From NCBI GenBank assembly GCA_015501585.1, contig JADNRY010000001.1:372001-436000 (forward strand): a stretch of DNA of 64,000 nt, given 5' to 3'. The position numbers and the translations under genes are program-made. Every line of letters begins with the position of its first letter. Within the stretch, counting starts at the first letter, position 1. The DNA comes from Rhodocollybia butyracea (Eukaryota > Basidiomycota > Agaricomycetes > Agaricales > Omphalotaceae). Positions 1 through 10,704 of the stretch are shown piece by piece. The notes beneath the pieces were generated by a model. That model had not been told where the DNA came from and searched no databases. It saw nothing but the letters and a program-made list of their open reading frames with translations.

Positions 1-904
1 TGAGCATGGATTATTGAGCACTGTAAGTGAAGAATTACGATGGAGAAACACTGGACTCACTCCCAAAATGACAGATCGCATATCAAGCGGGTCCCAACGC
101 GAAGCCTGTGTATGCCTTGGAAGGGAGTAGTACGTATTTATTTTTACTTTTCTAGCGAGACGCTGAAGATCTGTAGTTTCCGTCGCTGGAAGTGCAGTCA
201 AATGGCTACGCGACACCATGGGTTTTATCAAAAATGCCGCAGACGTCAATACATTAGCCGCTAAAGAGACCGATAATGGGGGAGTTTACTTTGTCACCGC
301 ATTTTCTGGGCTGTTAGCTCCTTACTGGGATTCTGGTGCCGGTGGTCTGATAATTGGTGAGACTGAATATATACCGTTATACCAAGTTCTCATATCATTC
401 AAGGTATATCCCAATACACGAATCCGGCACATATTGCTCGCGCCACATTGGAAGCTAATGCTTTCCAAACTCGCGCAATTATCGAGAGCATGAAGCTTGA
501 TTCGGGCAATGACTTGCGACACCTGAAAGTTGATGGTGGAATGACGAACGGCGAGCTGGCGATGTCTGTTCTAGCAGATATTGGAGGGTTTACTGTTGTT
601 CGGCCAGAGATGCGAGAGTTCGTATACGATTTTCCCAATTGCTTATCCGTGGCTCACGACAGCTCCTATTCCTAACAGATCTACGGCACTTGGTTCTGCC
701 CTTCTGGCGGGTGCAGCGCTGAAGCTGTTTGGATGGGATCTCGCTGACCCCAAGACTTTGAGCGAAGTGAACACTAAGGGTACGACTGAGTTCAAACCAA
801 GTATGGCAGAGGATGTACGTGCGAAGAAATGGGAAGGGTGGCAGCGTGCTGTTGAACGCTCAAAAGGGTGGGAGAAGGGTGTGGATGAGAAAGAGGAACA
901 ATGA
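1..904 (+). CDS. GUT1: Glycerol kinase, C-terminal part (5' truncated by window edge)
   Basis: Phosphorylates glycerol to glycerol 3-phosphate in the cytosol, the first step of glycerol catabolism. The sequence enters inside the gene. Exons read as 1-22, 75-129, 177-356, 414-617 and 679-904, with four 47-61 nt GT-AG introns, ending at TGA 902-904. Joined, they give the FGGY-family C-terminal core: EHGLLST, then [19 protein letters not shown], then [15 protein letters not shown], then [12 protein letters not shown], then [19 protein letters not shown]. This is a strong match to eukaryotic glycerol kinases, including the ATP-binding DGGMT stretch. The tail after ALKLFGW is charged and rich in Lys and Glu. 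The N-terminal half lies outside the window. It converges with the bHLH gene downstream. Confidence 0.93.
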
Positions 905-1471
905 ACATGTCTTGTTCAGTGGGAATGATACGTAGGAATCGTTGGACCTCAGGGCTACTGTACTTATATATACCATCTTCTCATCATCTGATTTCTTTTT
1001 CTTATCAACTATGTATAAATCTTTAGGCTAGTGAAGATCTACGCGACGTATACATAGGACATGGAATGAAGAACAAAAATGCGTCCTCCACCTAGCAAGA
1101 GAGCTTGACGAGCTGGTAAGTAACCATACGAATGATCAGTCTCGCAAAGGTAATTGACCTGGTCATCTGTATTCATAGCGCGAGGGAACTCCTTCTGCGA
1201 ACCTCCTCACAAATAAGTAAATATAATTATAAGTACCAGAAGTATATACTCCAAGTGAACCAAGAGAGAGATAAATATAATATACAGCAAATGCAACCAC
1301 AAGAAACACTAATAACCTGTACACACCGTCCGAGCCCAACCCAAAATCAAACTAATGGAAGTAAATTTTTTGTACAAGTAGACAAAAGCAATTGGGAATC
1401 ATTCGAACACGAAAACCTCACCAAGAGGAAACCAAGCCTCAAGATCCTATTAGTATAAAGCAATCAAATAT
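905..1471. other. Intergenic, convergent 3' ends
   Basis: AT-rich spacer between the stop of glycerol kinase and the stop of the minus-strand bHLH gene. It should hold both 3' UTRs. I see no further gene; the short open frames here have no coding character. Confidence 0.6.
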
Positions 1472-2986
1472 TTATGCTGAACCCAGCCCTAGCATTGAAC
1501 TTGGGGTATGCGCCACGATGTTTGGGTTCAGACTAGCCATAGGCGCGGGCAGCGATAGATTCGATACCGACATCGATCCAGGGATCAACAATGAACCAGA
1601 AGGTCCAGAACCAGTACTCTCCTCCTCTGGCATCGGCCTCCTCGTCCTCGCTTTCGCGGCAGTAAACACCGGCGGGGAAGTACTCATATGGAGCAACAGC
1701 GACGCAGCGGATTCTTCTTCCGGTGTGCGAGGAGTACGGTTCGAGCTGGACGATTCTGATTCCGACCTTCCCCGGAGTGTGTTGATCGTGATGCTAGGAG
1801 GAGACATGGCCGAAGTAGAAGGAGAGGGAAGGGAAGGATGGGAGGATGGGATCGGAACCGGAACACTAGATGGGCCTAACTCTAGTATCGGCACTCCGTT
1901 CGAAGAAGGCAATACCGAAGCATTGAACTGGGTCGAAGACGGAGGAGAAGGTAGATATGGCATGAATAATGGGGACGTGGAAGGGAATCTCTGGGGGCGC
2001 TTCTGTGGATGTTCGGAGTGGGTATTAGGTGGACGTCCGGCGAGGGAGGCGGGTTCTGGAGACAAATGCGCTGCGGAAGTCGCGTAATGTGGAAGCCACG
2101 AAGAAATGGAAGGTAGTGACAATGTAGGGACAGATGAAGGCATAGCTTCCTGGTCGCTATACAAGATCTTTCGCCTCCGAGGCTCGACCAGGTGATCGGC
2201 GTCTGTCTCGTTGGCAGCAAACGAAAGCTCTGCGGTAGACTCGCTGGTGCGGGAATCTTCAGAGCCCATACGTTTGCGCTTGTTGTTACTTGTCGCGACT
2301 GTGAATGATGGAGTGGAAGTTAAAGCCTCTTCCCGCTCAGCACACCTGGGACAGGATTCCACATCGGGAGAGAGGGACTTGATCTGCTTCAACTCGTTGT
2401 CCAATCTCTTCACTCTCTCGAGCAGTATCTGCATATTCTCCACTGTCTTGACGAGAATATCCAGTTTGAATTTGTCCCTTCCCTTAGCGGTATCCGAACT
2501 GGAGTCTTTCGCCGATTTGGACCCTGAGGACTTGTTGTTTGCCTTGCGTGCTCGATGTGCTCCATAATCACCATCGTCGTCGTTGTCGTCGTCATCATCT
2601 ATATCAACGTCGTGGTCTTCTTCGGGATCGGAAAGCCGTTGACCAGTTTGTTCCGAGGGCTTCTGAGCAGAAGTGATTGCAACTTGCTCGCTCAACCTAG
2701 CCAACTCGGCCAAGGCGTCGTTGATTTTAGTTCTGCGTGCTTTTTCGATGATGGAATGATTCAGCTTGCGCTGAGTTTCCCTTGCAGAACGGGTGAGACC
2801 ACCTGAAGCATTCAAAGCTGGTTTTCGGCCTCGTTTAAAAGGAACATCTGGTTCGTGTGCAAGAAGAGTTTCTGTTGTCGAGTGACCAGGACGAGGAAGT
2901 AAGGTGCGTTCTGGCATCCGATTGAGTTTAGCTCGTCGAGAAGGGTTTACAGATCCGTTATAAAGCGCTGCTGGGGCTGTGGACAT
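1472..2986 (-). CDS. bHLH transcription factor with very long acidic loop
   Basis: Predicted nuclear DNA-binding regulator of about 504 residues. The start chosen is ATG 2986 (MSTAPAALYN). The frame stays open to 3223, but that extension is Trp/Phe-rich and looks like 5' UTR; a possible 5' UTR intron (GTACAT to CAG) ends just upstream. The basic region and helix 1 lie at about residues 70-100 (RKLNHSIIEKARRTKINDAL), with the Glu and Arg expected for E-box contact. Helix 2 lies at about 172-192 (KLDILVKTVENMQILLERV). Between them is a loop of about 65-70 residues containing an Asp run (DVDIDDDDDNDDDGD), far longer than the usual 6-15. The remainder is Ser/Pro-rich. The basic region resembles fungal Ino2/Ino4-like factors, but the target genes cannot be inferred. 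Confidence 0.85.
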   Translation of the reverse strand: MSTAPAALYNGSVNPSRRAKLNRMPERTLLPRPGHSTTETLLAHEPDVPFKRGRKPALNASGGLTRSARETQRKLNHSIIEKARRTKINDALAELARLSEQVAITSAQKPSEQTGQRLSDPEEDHDVDIDDDDDNDDDGDYGAHRARKANNKSSGSKSAKDSSSDTAKGRDKFKLDILVKTVENMQILLERVKRLDNELKQIKSLSPDVESCPRCAEREEALTSTPSFTVATSNNKRKRMGSEDSRTSESTAELSFAANETDADHLVEPRRRKILYSDQEAMPSSVPTLSLPSISSWLPHYATSAAHLSPEPASLAGRPPNTHSEHPQKRPQRFPSTSPLFMPYLPSPPSSTQFNASVLPSSNGVPILELGPSSVPVPIPSSHPSLPSPSTSAMSPPSITINTLRGRSESESSSSNRTPRTPEEESAASLLLHMSTSPPVFTAAKARTRRPMPEEESTGSGPSGSLLIPGSMSVSNLSLPAPMASLNPNIVAHTPSSMLGLGSA

Positions 2987-4050
2987 GAACCTGCGATCTG
3001 GAGTGTTAGTGGCCAGAATGTGATAGAGAAAATAAAACCATGTACGTTGGGTGGGGCAAAAGCTGGACGAATAAAGCCAAAGTTGAAGCTTGTCCATAAT
3101 TATCCAGAATCGGGGGCACACGAGGGTCAAGCACACGAGCAGTGTGAGCTGCTCGGCCAATGAGAATGCAGACATTGACCTCGCACGTTTGTTTCGGAGG
3201 TGCACACGAGGGCGGAAAGGCACCCGATTGGCTGGCTACCGTTCAACGTTTGTCGGTGTCGCGTCGCGACGCACCGGTGAGTTTGTTTCTCCTTCAAGGT
3301 TGGGTCCACCATATAAAGTACGAGGAAGAAAGTCACGTTCCAAGTATCGTTGGCTGAACCAGTCCCCACTGAAAAGCTGTGATGTGAAACCACAACCTCG
3401 GTTTCACCAACCACGGCTGGCCGTCAGTCATCAAAGTGTCGAAAAGAAACGATTGTTCAACGTTCAACTTCGAGCTCGCGAGTCTAGGCTGTTACCACTT
3501 TTCTTCGTTTGGATTTTGGTGCCATTGCAAGTTGAAGTCAAGAAATAACTATTAGTATTTCAAGATCAATTAGCCCGCCCTTTACGTTCCGAAATGTCCC
3601 GAATGATGACTGAAAATGGCAACAAGCCGATAACACGGAAACTACCGGCACTCCTTAAAAGGAAATTTTGATGCGCCTCTGACGCACACCGAACTTGAAA
3701 CCCTGCATCCAAGAGTCCGAATTCTTACGCTTGCGGGGCGCTACATTTTTTAATAGAGATAACACCCTGTTCGCTTCAATTTTTCCCGTGTGGAGATTAC
3801 CACAAATAGATAAGCTGTCATAAAAATAGCTGGGCGACTTGGCCATTCCGTTAGAGAGAGCGGGAAGTTGACAAGACTTGCAGCGGTATGCACACAGCTT
3901 TTACGGCAGGACTTTAATTATTATTCAATCCACCAGTCCCTGGCCAATTATCTGCTCCTTTTTTCACTCCGATCCGCTGCAGCTAAATTTATTGCTCATC
4001 TGATAATTCCTCTCATAAAGCTAAAAACATATAGCAACTTTAACTTCATA
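2987..4050. promoter_or_regulatory. Divergent upstream region of the bHLH and HPP genes
   Basis: About 1 kb between two divergently oriented starts. It should contain the bHLH 5' UTR (with a probable intron near 3000-3040) and both promoters. TATAAA-like stretches occur near 3312 and 4016-4030. Short open frames on both strands have no recognisable product. Confidence 0.5.
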
Positions 4051-4930
4051 ATGCTCCCTCCACCAGCTTCCGCTCTTCAACAGAATTCCTCTTCCTCTTT
4101 CCAGCCGCCCCCGCAACCATTTTCTCCGCCTCCTTCCGTACTATCTCGTTTACATCCTTTGATCTCCCATTTCCTCGGGCACAGACCAACAAAACATACT
4201 GTTCCACGACAACCAATCGTATGGTTGTGGTCCTTCCTGGGCGCTTTTTGTGGTCTTTCAGTCATTCAAGCCGTCTTTGTGTACGCAAAATATTTCGTAA
4301 AAAGAGGAGCACCGTCGATCATTCCCAGTTATGCGAGTACAACCGTTCCAATTCGCTTGACATTGTCATTATTTACTCATTTCTACAGGGAGCATCCGCC
4401 GTTCTAATCTACGGCGCTATCGAAGCTCCACTAGCTCAACCTCAAGCTTTAGTAGCAGGACACTTCCTCGGTGCCCTCATAGGAATCATTGTCACTAAAC
4501 TATTCCTCCTTCTCCCTTCTGAATCCCAGTTTGATAATGTATCCTGGCTCGCCGTCTCGTTATCCTGTGCGATAACCATCGTGGTTATGCAGATGACAAA
4601 AACTGTCCATCCTCCTGCAGGTGCTGATATCTCAACTCTGACGAGACACATCTAATTTATCTTGTAGGGGCAACCGCGATCCTCCCAGCCCTCGATCCTT
4701 CCATACGTGCGCTAGGATGGTATTTTATTCCCCTTATCCTTCTGAGTTCCACCCTGGCCCTCGCGGTCGCTCTTCTCTTCAACAACATTCAAAGGAGATA
4801 TCCGGTCGTTTGGATAACGCCTTTGGACGTACCGTCCGTACCATCATTTGTTCGCTCGCGACAGAATACTATGGACGAACCCGAGTCCGATAAAGGCAGT
4901 GAGGCGAGCGGTAGTGAGCTCAAAGCCTAA
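4051..4930 (+). CDS. HPP-family integral membrane protein, copy 1
   Basis: A 258-residue protein encoded by exons 4051-4332, 4389-4620 and 4668-4930. The N-terminus is Pro/Ser-rich and cytosolic-looking (MLPPPASALQ). Hydrophobic helices follow, at about 55-75 (VWLWSFLGAFCGLSVIQAVF), 95-125, 135-165, then the signature MTKTVHPPAGATAILPA, and a last helix around IPLILLSSTLALAVALLF. The HPPAGA motif defines the HPP family, whose studied members in plants and cyanobacteria are linked to nitrite transport in plastids; the fungal role is unknown. The tail is acidic. Intron 1 (4333-4388) begins GCGAGT rather than GT, while the paralogue next door has GTGAGT at the same place. The next copy lies about 340 bp downstream in the same orientation. 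Confidence 0.88.
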
Positions 4931-5267
4931 ACATTGGGCTACAAGCCCGATGAAACTTTCCTGTACGACCTCAGTGTGTAAGTAGCTATCAATTAAACCA
5001 TCATAATCATACAAATCGTGATTTACGGGTGCTCTATAAAGGAAAGAAGTACCAGTGTTTTAACGAGACAACTGACCACCGAAATCTTCATATGCGAGTG
5101 ATCGGCAACTTGTAGGCATATAGCCTTATAGCCTTTGAAGGCCTCGAGGTACAGCTTATTTGTTCTTTTTCTCACTCCGTCCTTTTCTCACTCCTATGGA
5201 TAATGGTCATGGTTATATCACCACAGGTATAATTCCTTTCTGTGTCATTCTTTGCTTAGATTCCATA

Positions 5268-6168
5268 ATGCTTCCCCCTCCAGTTTCTGCGCCAGGTTCT
5301 TCCTCCTCTCCATCCGAGCCTCCACCAACTCACTCTGGGACATCCCCATCCCCCTCTATACTATCCCGTCTACCTTATTTCATCTCCCATTTCCTCGGAT
5401 ACAGGCCATCAGAACCCGCACCACCAGGACACTTGACGGTATGGTTTTGGTCCTTCATAGGCGCATTCTGTGGCCTTTCGATCATTCAAATAGTATTCGT
5501 GTACGCAGAATATTTTATCGAGCGAGGGGCACCGTCGATTGTTCCGAGTTACGTGAGTAGCAGCGCATATTTTTTTCTCTAATCACCAATCCTCGATTAA
5601 CCACCACCCATTCCGAACAGGGAGCAACTGCTGTCCTCATATACGGCGCCATCGAGGCACCGCTAGCCCAACCTCAAAACTTACTAGGAGGACACCTCTT
5701 CGGTACGCTCACAGGAATCATCATAACAAAACTATTCTCCCTTCTTCCATCTGAAGCGCAATTCACCGATGTTTCCTGGCTGGCGGTCTCGCTGAGCTGC
5801 GCAACAGCCATCGTGGTTATGCAAATGACAAAGACAGTACATCCTCCTGCAGGTGAGGAATTCATAACATATCTTTTATATTCTAATTTATCAATATTCT
5901 GGCAGGAGCAACTGCGATCCTCCCAGCAGTCGATCCCACTATACGTTCGCTGGGGTGGTACTACCTCCCTGTTATCCTGCTAAGCTCGAGCTTGTCCCTC
6001 GCGGTCGCGCTTGTTCTGAATAACATCCAGAGGATGTATCCGGTTGTGTGGTTCACGCCTCTGGATCGACCATCTTTACCATCTTTTGTTCGTTTCAGAC
6101 GAGCCCCTACCGGAAAAGCGAGCGATGTGTCTGAAGAAAACCAGCCTACGGAGACATTGGATGTTTAA
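5268..6168 (+). CDS. HPP-family integral membrane protein, copy 2
   Basis: A tandem paralogue of the preceding gene, 259 residues, with exons 5268-5552, 5621-5852 and 5906-6168. Exons 2 and 3 have exactly the same lengths as in copy 1 (232 and 263 nt); exon 1 is one codon longer. It shares the Pro-rich N-terminus (MLPPPVSAPG), the helix VWFWSFIGAFCGLSIIQIVF, the family signature MTKTVHPPAGATAILPA and the final helix VILLSSSLSLAVALVL. Both introns have GT donors. Substitutions are spread along the protein and no key motif is lost, so both copies look functional. The substrate is unknown; the family is a candidate anion (nitrite) transporter group. The tail differs most between copies. Confidence 0.88.
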
Positions 6169-6317
6169 GTCCAGCGATGAACTCTAGACTCCGTTGCCGG
6201 ATCATGGACTTTCGTCAAGTTAGACCAATTCTAATTTTTCCCCTAAACTGTATCAACTACTAACTATACGATACAAATTGTAATAGTGTGCCAATACACG
6301 AAGCGACTTTGATTCCC

Positions 6318-7363
6318 TCAGACAATTGTGATAGTGAGCACGGTGGTTATACCATCAGTTGCGATATCATGGTTGACTCCTGCTGAGCCAGGCGCCAACA
6401 AGCCCGTGACATTTGTGCCTACTGTTGAGTAGGTCACTCCATTAGCCGATGTAGTACCAATAGCAGCCAGCTGAGAATGGGAAAATCAACTCCAAATAAG
6501 GATAGATCAAGGGATCAGATTACTGATAGCGCATCTCTGCCAATATTGTAGCCATTGGGTACGATGGTGTGGGCTTCCTCCAGGTCTTCTTCCTGGGATA
6601 CACTTTAACCAAATTTGGATCAGCCTTCGTATGGGATGATTAGGAAGAAACGCACGCAAGGAAGAGCGCGCCAGTGTCGGCTGAAGGACCATTCTGGATG
6701 AATACTCTCAGGTGGTTTCCACCGATCAAGCTCTCCAGACATGTCCCGAGCGCAGAGCTTCCGAAGTCTTGACGCAGTTCAACCTGCGTTATCAACAATA
6801 AGGCAAAGCTTCTGAGAACACCAAAGATCTCATCGCACGGTTTGATTCACGAAACCTAGCACAGTCGATTAGTGAGTATCATGAACGAAAAGCCAAACAA
6901 GGTCCTACCATTTCCATCTCCCAAATTCGCGCTCTGCGGTCCACCAAGTTGGATGCCCAGGCACGTCGTCGAACTGGTATGACATTAACTTGACGACATT
7001 CAATTTGTTAAATCAGGAAGCAATACTCACAAGCCAATAGCGTTGGCGAAGTTCTCGAAGCCATCCAGTGTGAGAACGTCAGGGGAAGAAAGTGCAGAGA
7101 TGATGACCTGAAGTTCAAAGGAGGTTAAATGAATGGGGGGAAGGACCACAAGTATGAACTTGCATTTAATGGTTCCCCGAAACCGTCACCAGCTACAGTA
7201 GAACGAATGAAGCTCTGGATAATTGAAATGGCTGTAGTATCTTACCATTATCCAGCATAGACCCGCCGTTGAGATTAGGGTTGACGTAATCAACGGCTTG
7301 ACGAGGAGTGAGAAGCGAGAGTACACATGGGAGGGCTGCAAGGAAAGTGACAAAGGAGTACAT
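6318..7363 (-). CDS. Small secreted protein of an agaricomycete-specific family
   Basis: About 200 residues in eight exons on the minus strand. Start ATG 7363 gives a signal peptide (MYSFVTFLAALPCVLSLLTP) and then VNPNLNGGSMLDN. Splicing by frame gives GDGFGEPLN, VIISALSSPDVLTLDGF, NFANAIGFSTTCLGIQLG, LGDGNGFVNQTVELRQDFG, GTCLESLIGGNHLRVF, NGPSADTGALFLAVS, HTIVPNGYNIGRDALS and GLLAPGSAGVNHDIATDG, stop at 6318. I recognise this as a secreted family common in mushroom-forming fungi, without known function. Two Cys (STTCL and GTCLE) may form a disulfide. The intron after GEPLN needs a GC donor (GCAAGT, minus strand from 7163). A start at 7405 would precede the signal peptide and is unlikely. Confidence 0.78.
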
Positions 7364-8230
7364 GGCGTCAAGAGAAGCGGATGAAGCTCGAGTTGAGCTG
7401 AGCAATTTTGGGTCTACTTATACTATTCGTATGGGTAAAAAACATGACTACACATGTTATGCTTGCGAGCCGCGGGTATTCTGGTATTTACGCCTACAGA
7501 GGATAGGAAGACCTATCAGGGAATATATATTTAGCGTGTCATCCAGATTTGCTTACCAGCTCTCCAAAGTTCGAACGTTTTTGGTGTAGAGCGCATGCCA
7601 CAACACTTCCATGTGACCGAGGGGGTGAGCACACGGCGTCCAGCGTGCTTCTCATCATCCTGTCTCCATCAACTTCTTTCGCTTTATAGGACAACTGGGA
7701 CTAATTACTGCAAATTAAGCTCATAATATAATTCACATGCGTTGCGAGTCATGAGGAGAACGAAGAAAGAATACAAGAATGTTTAGCACGTTCATTGTTG
7801 GAACGACCTTTGTATTCTGCTGGAAACGACAGAATACTTCTTGAGACTTGATAGGTACATGATTTCCTGCATGCGCACGATTGAGGTATTTATCTACTGT
7901 ATTGGATTCAAGATGATAGACGTGCGGTGGATAGGAAGAGGACATTAGCGCCCACTATGGTCAAAGCGTCCCTTATCGATCGTTCCAGGAAACCATCGAT
8001 GCGATCTCACTCATGCGCAGCATAGACGCGTTCATACATTTCTGAAAGTTTGTACCTTGGCAGGAGACTAAGGGATTTAAGGAGATTTAAGGTCGGTGGT
8101 GTATTATTATCGATCTCGTGGCGAGAATGATTAACTGATCTGTAAAAAGGCACAGTTCCCTTTGTCTGAGCAAATACATACTATGTCACAACTCGATCCA
8201 TCCACAACGCACAGCTAGACCACATAGCCC
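7364..8230. other. Intergenic, no gene seen
   Basis: Spacer of about 870 bp between the secreted-protein start and the end of the dehydrogenase gene. It should include the secreted gene's promoter. Open frames on either strand are short and show no family resemblance. Confidence 0.5.
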
Positions 8231-9499
8231 TTACAAGACAAGTGCGTCAGCTATTTCCTTTCCCAAATGAGTATGTAAACTCACCCCATTTACTCCCAGG
8301 ACTTGACCGTTGATCCACTGTGAAGCTGGACTTGCTAAGAATGCCACAATAGGTGCAATATCCTCCGGTTCTGCAATGCGACGACTGGGAATTTGAGCTG
8401 CTATACTGTCGATGACATGTTGAGGTTTTCCTGCTCGGAAAATTGCTGTGTCGACAGGTCCTGGAGCGATGGTGTTTACCGTAAAGCCCTGAGTGCCAAG
8501 GTCTTTGGCAAGAACACGCGAAAGCTGTTCCACGGCACCTTAATACATCCAGTGAGTTAATGTTTATTGCCAAACTCGGGAACCCAGAGTAAACACACTG
8601 GTGTAAATTTACCTTTACTCGCAACGTAGCATAGTGCATTGGGGAGTAAGGCTATTCAAAAGTTGGCTTGCAGGAAAGGTCAAAAATTCAACGATTTGAC
8701 TTACTGCTTGCTGCAGTCAGGCTTGTAGAAAGAAAGATAATGCGCCCACCAGCTATATAGAAAAGATTTCGTCAAATGGAAGTACATAAGAAACTAATAG
8801 GAAGACCGCTCACGTCGTTCCATGACCTCTGCTGCTTCCTTGACCAAAAATAACGGCGCTTTGACATTGACAGCAAAATGGGCATCGAAAAAATCCTCAT
8901 CAATTTCACTCAAAGTTTTACTCCCCATAAGACCAGCATTCAGAACGAGGATATCCAGACGCCCAAACATACGTAATGTTTCTTGCAATAGATATTTACC
9001 GCCAGAGATAGTGGAAGAGTCGGCCTTCACCGTGATAGCTTGCTGTTTGCCAGAAAGGTGATCAGTGTGACCGCTTTCTGTGCCGGGATCTGTGGAATTC
9101 GAAGGAGAAATTGACCCCAGAGCGGAGCTGGTGGTAGATGCATTGTTAATCTGCTGTGCGACTTCCTCTGCGGCTTTGTTATCGCTGGAATAGTTCACTA
9201 CAACCGAAGCACCCTGAGCAGCGAGAGCTCTTGCGATGGCGGCTCCGGTTGATTTCGAAGATCCCGTCACTAGTGCGACTTTGCCTAGGCAGTGATAAGC
9301 ACAGAACTGGATTAATCACTGATATCTGATACTCACCTCGTAAGGAGGTTGAGTTAGATGAGACAGATTCATTCCCACCTTCAAGTTTGTTCCAAACTGT
9401 CGGTTTATTTTGCGTTGCAGGATGATTATGAGAGTGGATTCTCTGTGAAATACTGCAGATCAATCTGCGAAATCGAGTGGAACTATGGTCAGGGGCCAT
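8231..9499 (-). CDS. Short-chain dehydrogenase/reductase (SDR)
   Basis: A NAD(P)(H)-dependent oxidoreductase of the classical SDR type, resembling ketoacyl reductases. Exons: 9337-9499, 9284 down to about 8815, then three more. Joined, the protein reads SLRGKVALVTGSSKSTG (cofactor TGxxxGxG), LDILVLNAGLMG (NAG motif), GGRIIFLSTSLTAAS (catalytic Ser), ALCYVASKGAVEQ (catalytic Tyr and Lys, YxxxK) and TVNTIAPGPVDTAIF. A Ser/Thr-rich insert (NNASTTSSALGSISPSNSTD onward) follows the second beta strand. The N-terminus from ATG 9499 (MAPDHSSTRFRRLICSISQR) is basic and may target mitochondria; the frame is open to 9712, so an earlier start is possible. The 3' end is uncertain: read-through stops at 8231, while an alternative last intron (GTGAGT to TAG) would stop near 8211. 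Substrate unknown. Confidence 0.82.
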
Positions 9500-10239
9500 T
9501 GTAGTGAAAATATATGTGGGTCTCATACTAGCTGATACTTGGACTATAAATGCTCGACCTGCCGCAGGCACAACGCTGCTGCCTCCAAATTTACTGACAA
9601 GTTTCAAGTTCGAAAGATGAAGGGGCGCTGGAATGCGAGCTTCAGCCAGCCGCATTAAATTGTTTGCATTGTATTTAGAAGCAACGCCAATATGAAGCCC
9701 GAAATGAGGCATTCTGCATGCCGTCCTCGCTCCTATACACCCCCCAACTCTACTGCTCTTATCTCATCTGGTTTCTGTCTGGAAATTTGTATCTATCGGA
9801 TCCTAACACGCCCATGAGGCAATGCCGCTGTCCACATTCGCATGCCAATCTCGGGAGACTATAGGCAATGTCTCCTGCTGGGGTCAGATGTGTGGCTATC
9901 ATGAAGCTCTTCTGGTCCATAGCCAAACTATGTAACTGGTGCTCAGCGCTCAGTATCGGCTCATGGGGTATCTCTCCTGCCCATCAGTGAGGTGGAGTTG
10001 CAAAGATATGTCCATGCTCGAGGCGGTGGAAGATTGAGAGGAATATTAATATGCTAGCGCGTAGGCTTTGCTGCTTCAATTTGCGGCTGACGGAACGAGT
10101 TTGGATTTTGGAAGAGTCCGGGCACGTGAAATTCTCGAACACGTTTTCGATAGCAGCCCGTAGCAGCGTATTTGCATCTCTCCAGCGTCTCACTTATCAC
10201 GTAGCGCATATTAATGCTGTTTTCAAAAATAATCCAGGT

Positions 10240-10402
10240 ATTCCCAAAAAAGGAAGTTCTGGCACGACACAACTCTATGAGATCGTCAGATATTTCCAAA
10301 AAAGGGAAGATCCATGACCATCGCACTCAGATATTCCCATAAAAGGAAGAACCATCCAGCGTCGGACTGACCAGATTGGCTAGATATGTCCAAAAAAGGA
10401 AA
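10240..10402. promoter_or_regulatory. Array of four CArG boxes (MADS-factor type sites)
   Basis: Four near-identical dyads carry a perfect CC(A/T)6GG core: CCAAAAAAGG at 10244-10253, 10296-10305 and 10390-10399, and CCATAAAAGG at 10337-10346. Flanks are conserved as well, giving about (C/T)AGATATTCCCAAAAAAGG followed by AAG, which resembles the extended site of Mcm1/SRF-type MADS proteins. Core spacings are 52, 41 and 53 bp, close to 5, 4 and 5 helical turns. The DNA between copies is mostly unrelated apart from short ATCGTC/ACCATC words. Binding is inferred from the motif only. Confidence 0.55.
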
Positions 10403-10686
10403 TCGTCGCTCTGCGCACAATGCAGTCATGTGTTTCGTCTCATCGGCGTCTCCGCGTCACATGTAACGTTTCAACCTATAACAATGCAGTGAACAAGTAA
10501 TATGAGGATCGCCTATGTCAGAATAACTAGACAGCAGTGCTGCAGCACTCACTGGACATCGACATCGACCTCGTTTTTTTTGAATGATGGAGAGAGCAAA
10601 CTTCAGATATCGCAATATGCTACTGGGTCTCCATTCTCCATGGCAGTACTAGTAATCTTTGACAAGGCGCGTTATCGAAGAGTTAA

Positions 10687-10704
10687 GGTTAGGGTTGGGT
10701 TAGG
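10687..10704. repeat. Short interstitial telomere-like stretch
   Basis: GGTTAGGGTTGGGTTAGG, about three degenerate TTAGGG-type units. Too short to be a telomere remnant with confidence. Confidence 0.3.

Noticed and set aside
1392..2087. 231-codon plus-strand open frame
   Set aside because: It lies opposite the Ser/Pro-rich C-terminus of the minus-strand bHLH gene; the antisense of such sequence often stays open. No family resemblance.
2987..3223. N-terminal extension of the bHLH frame to 3223
   Set aside because: The extra residues are Trp/Phe/Cys-rich and unlike the rest; a 5' UTR intron acceptor sits just upstream of ATG 2986.
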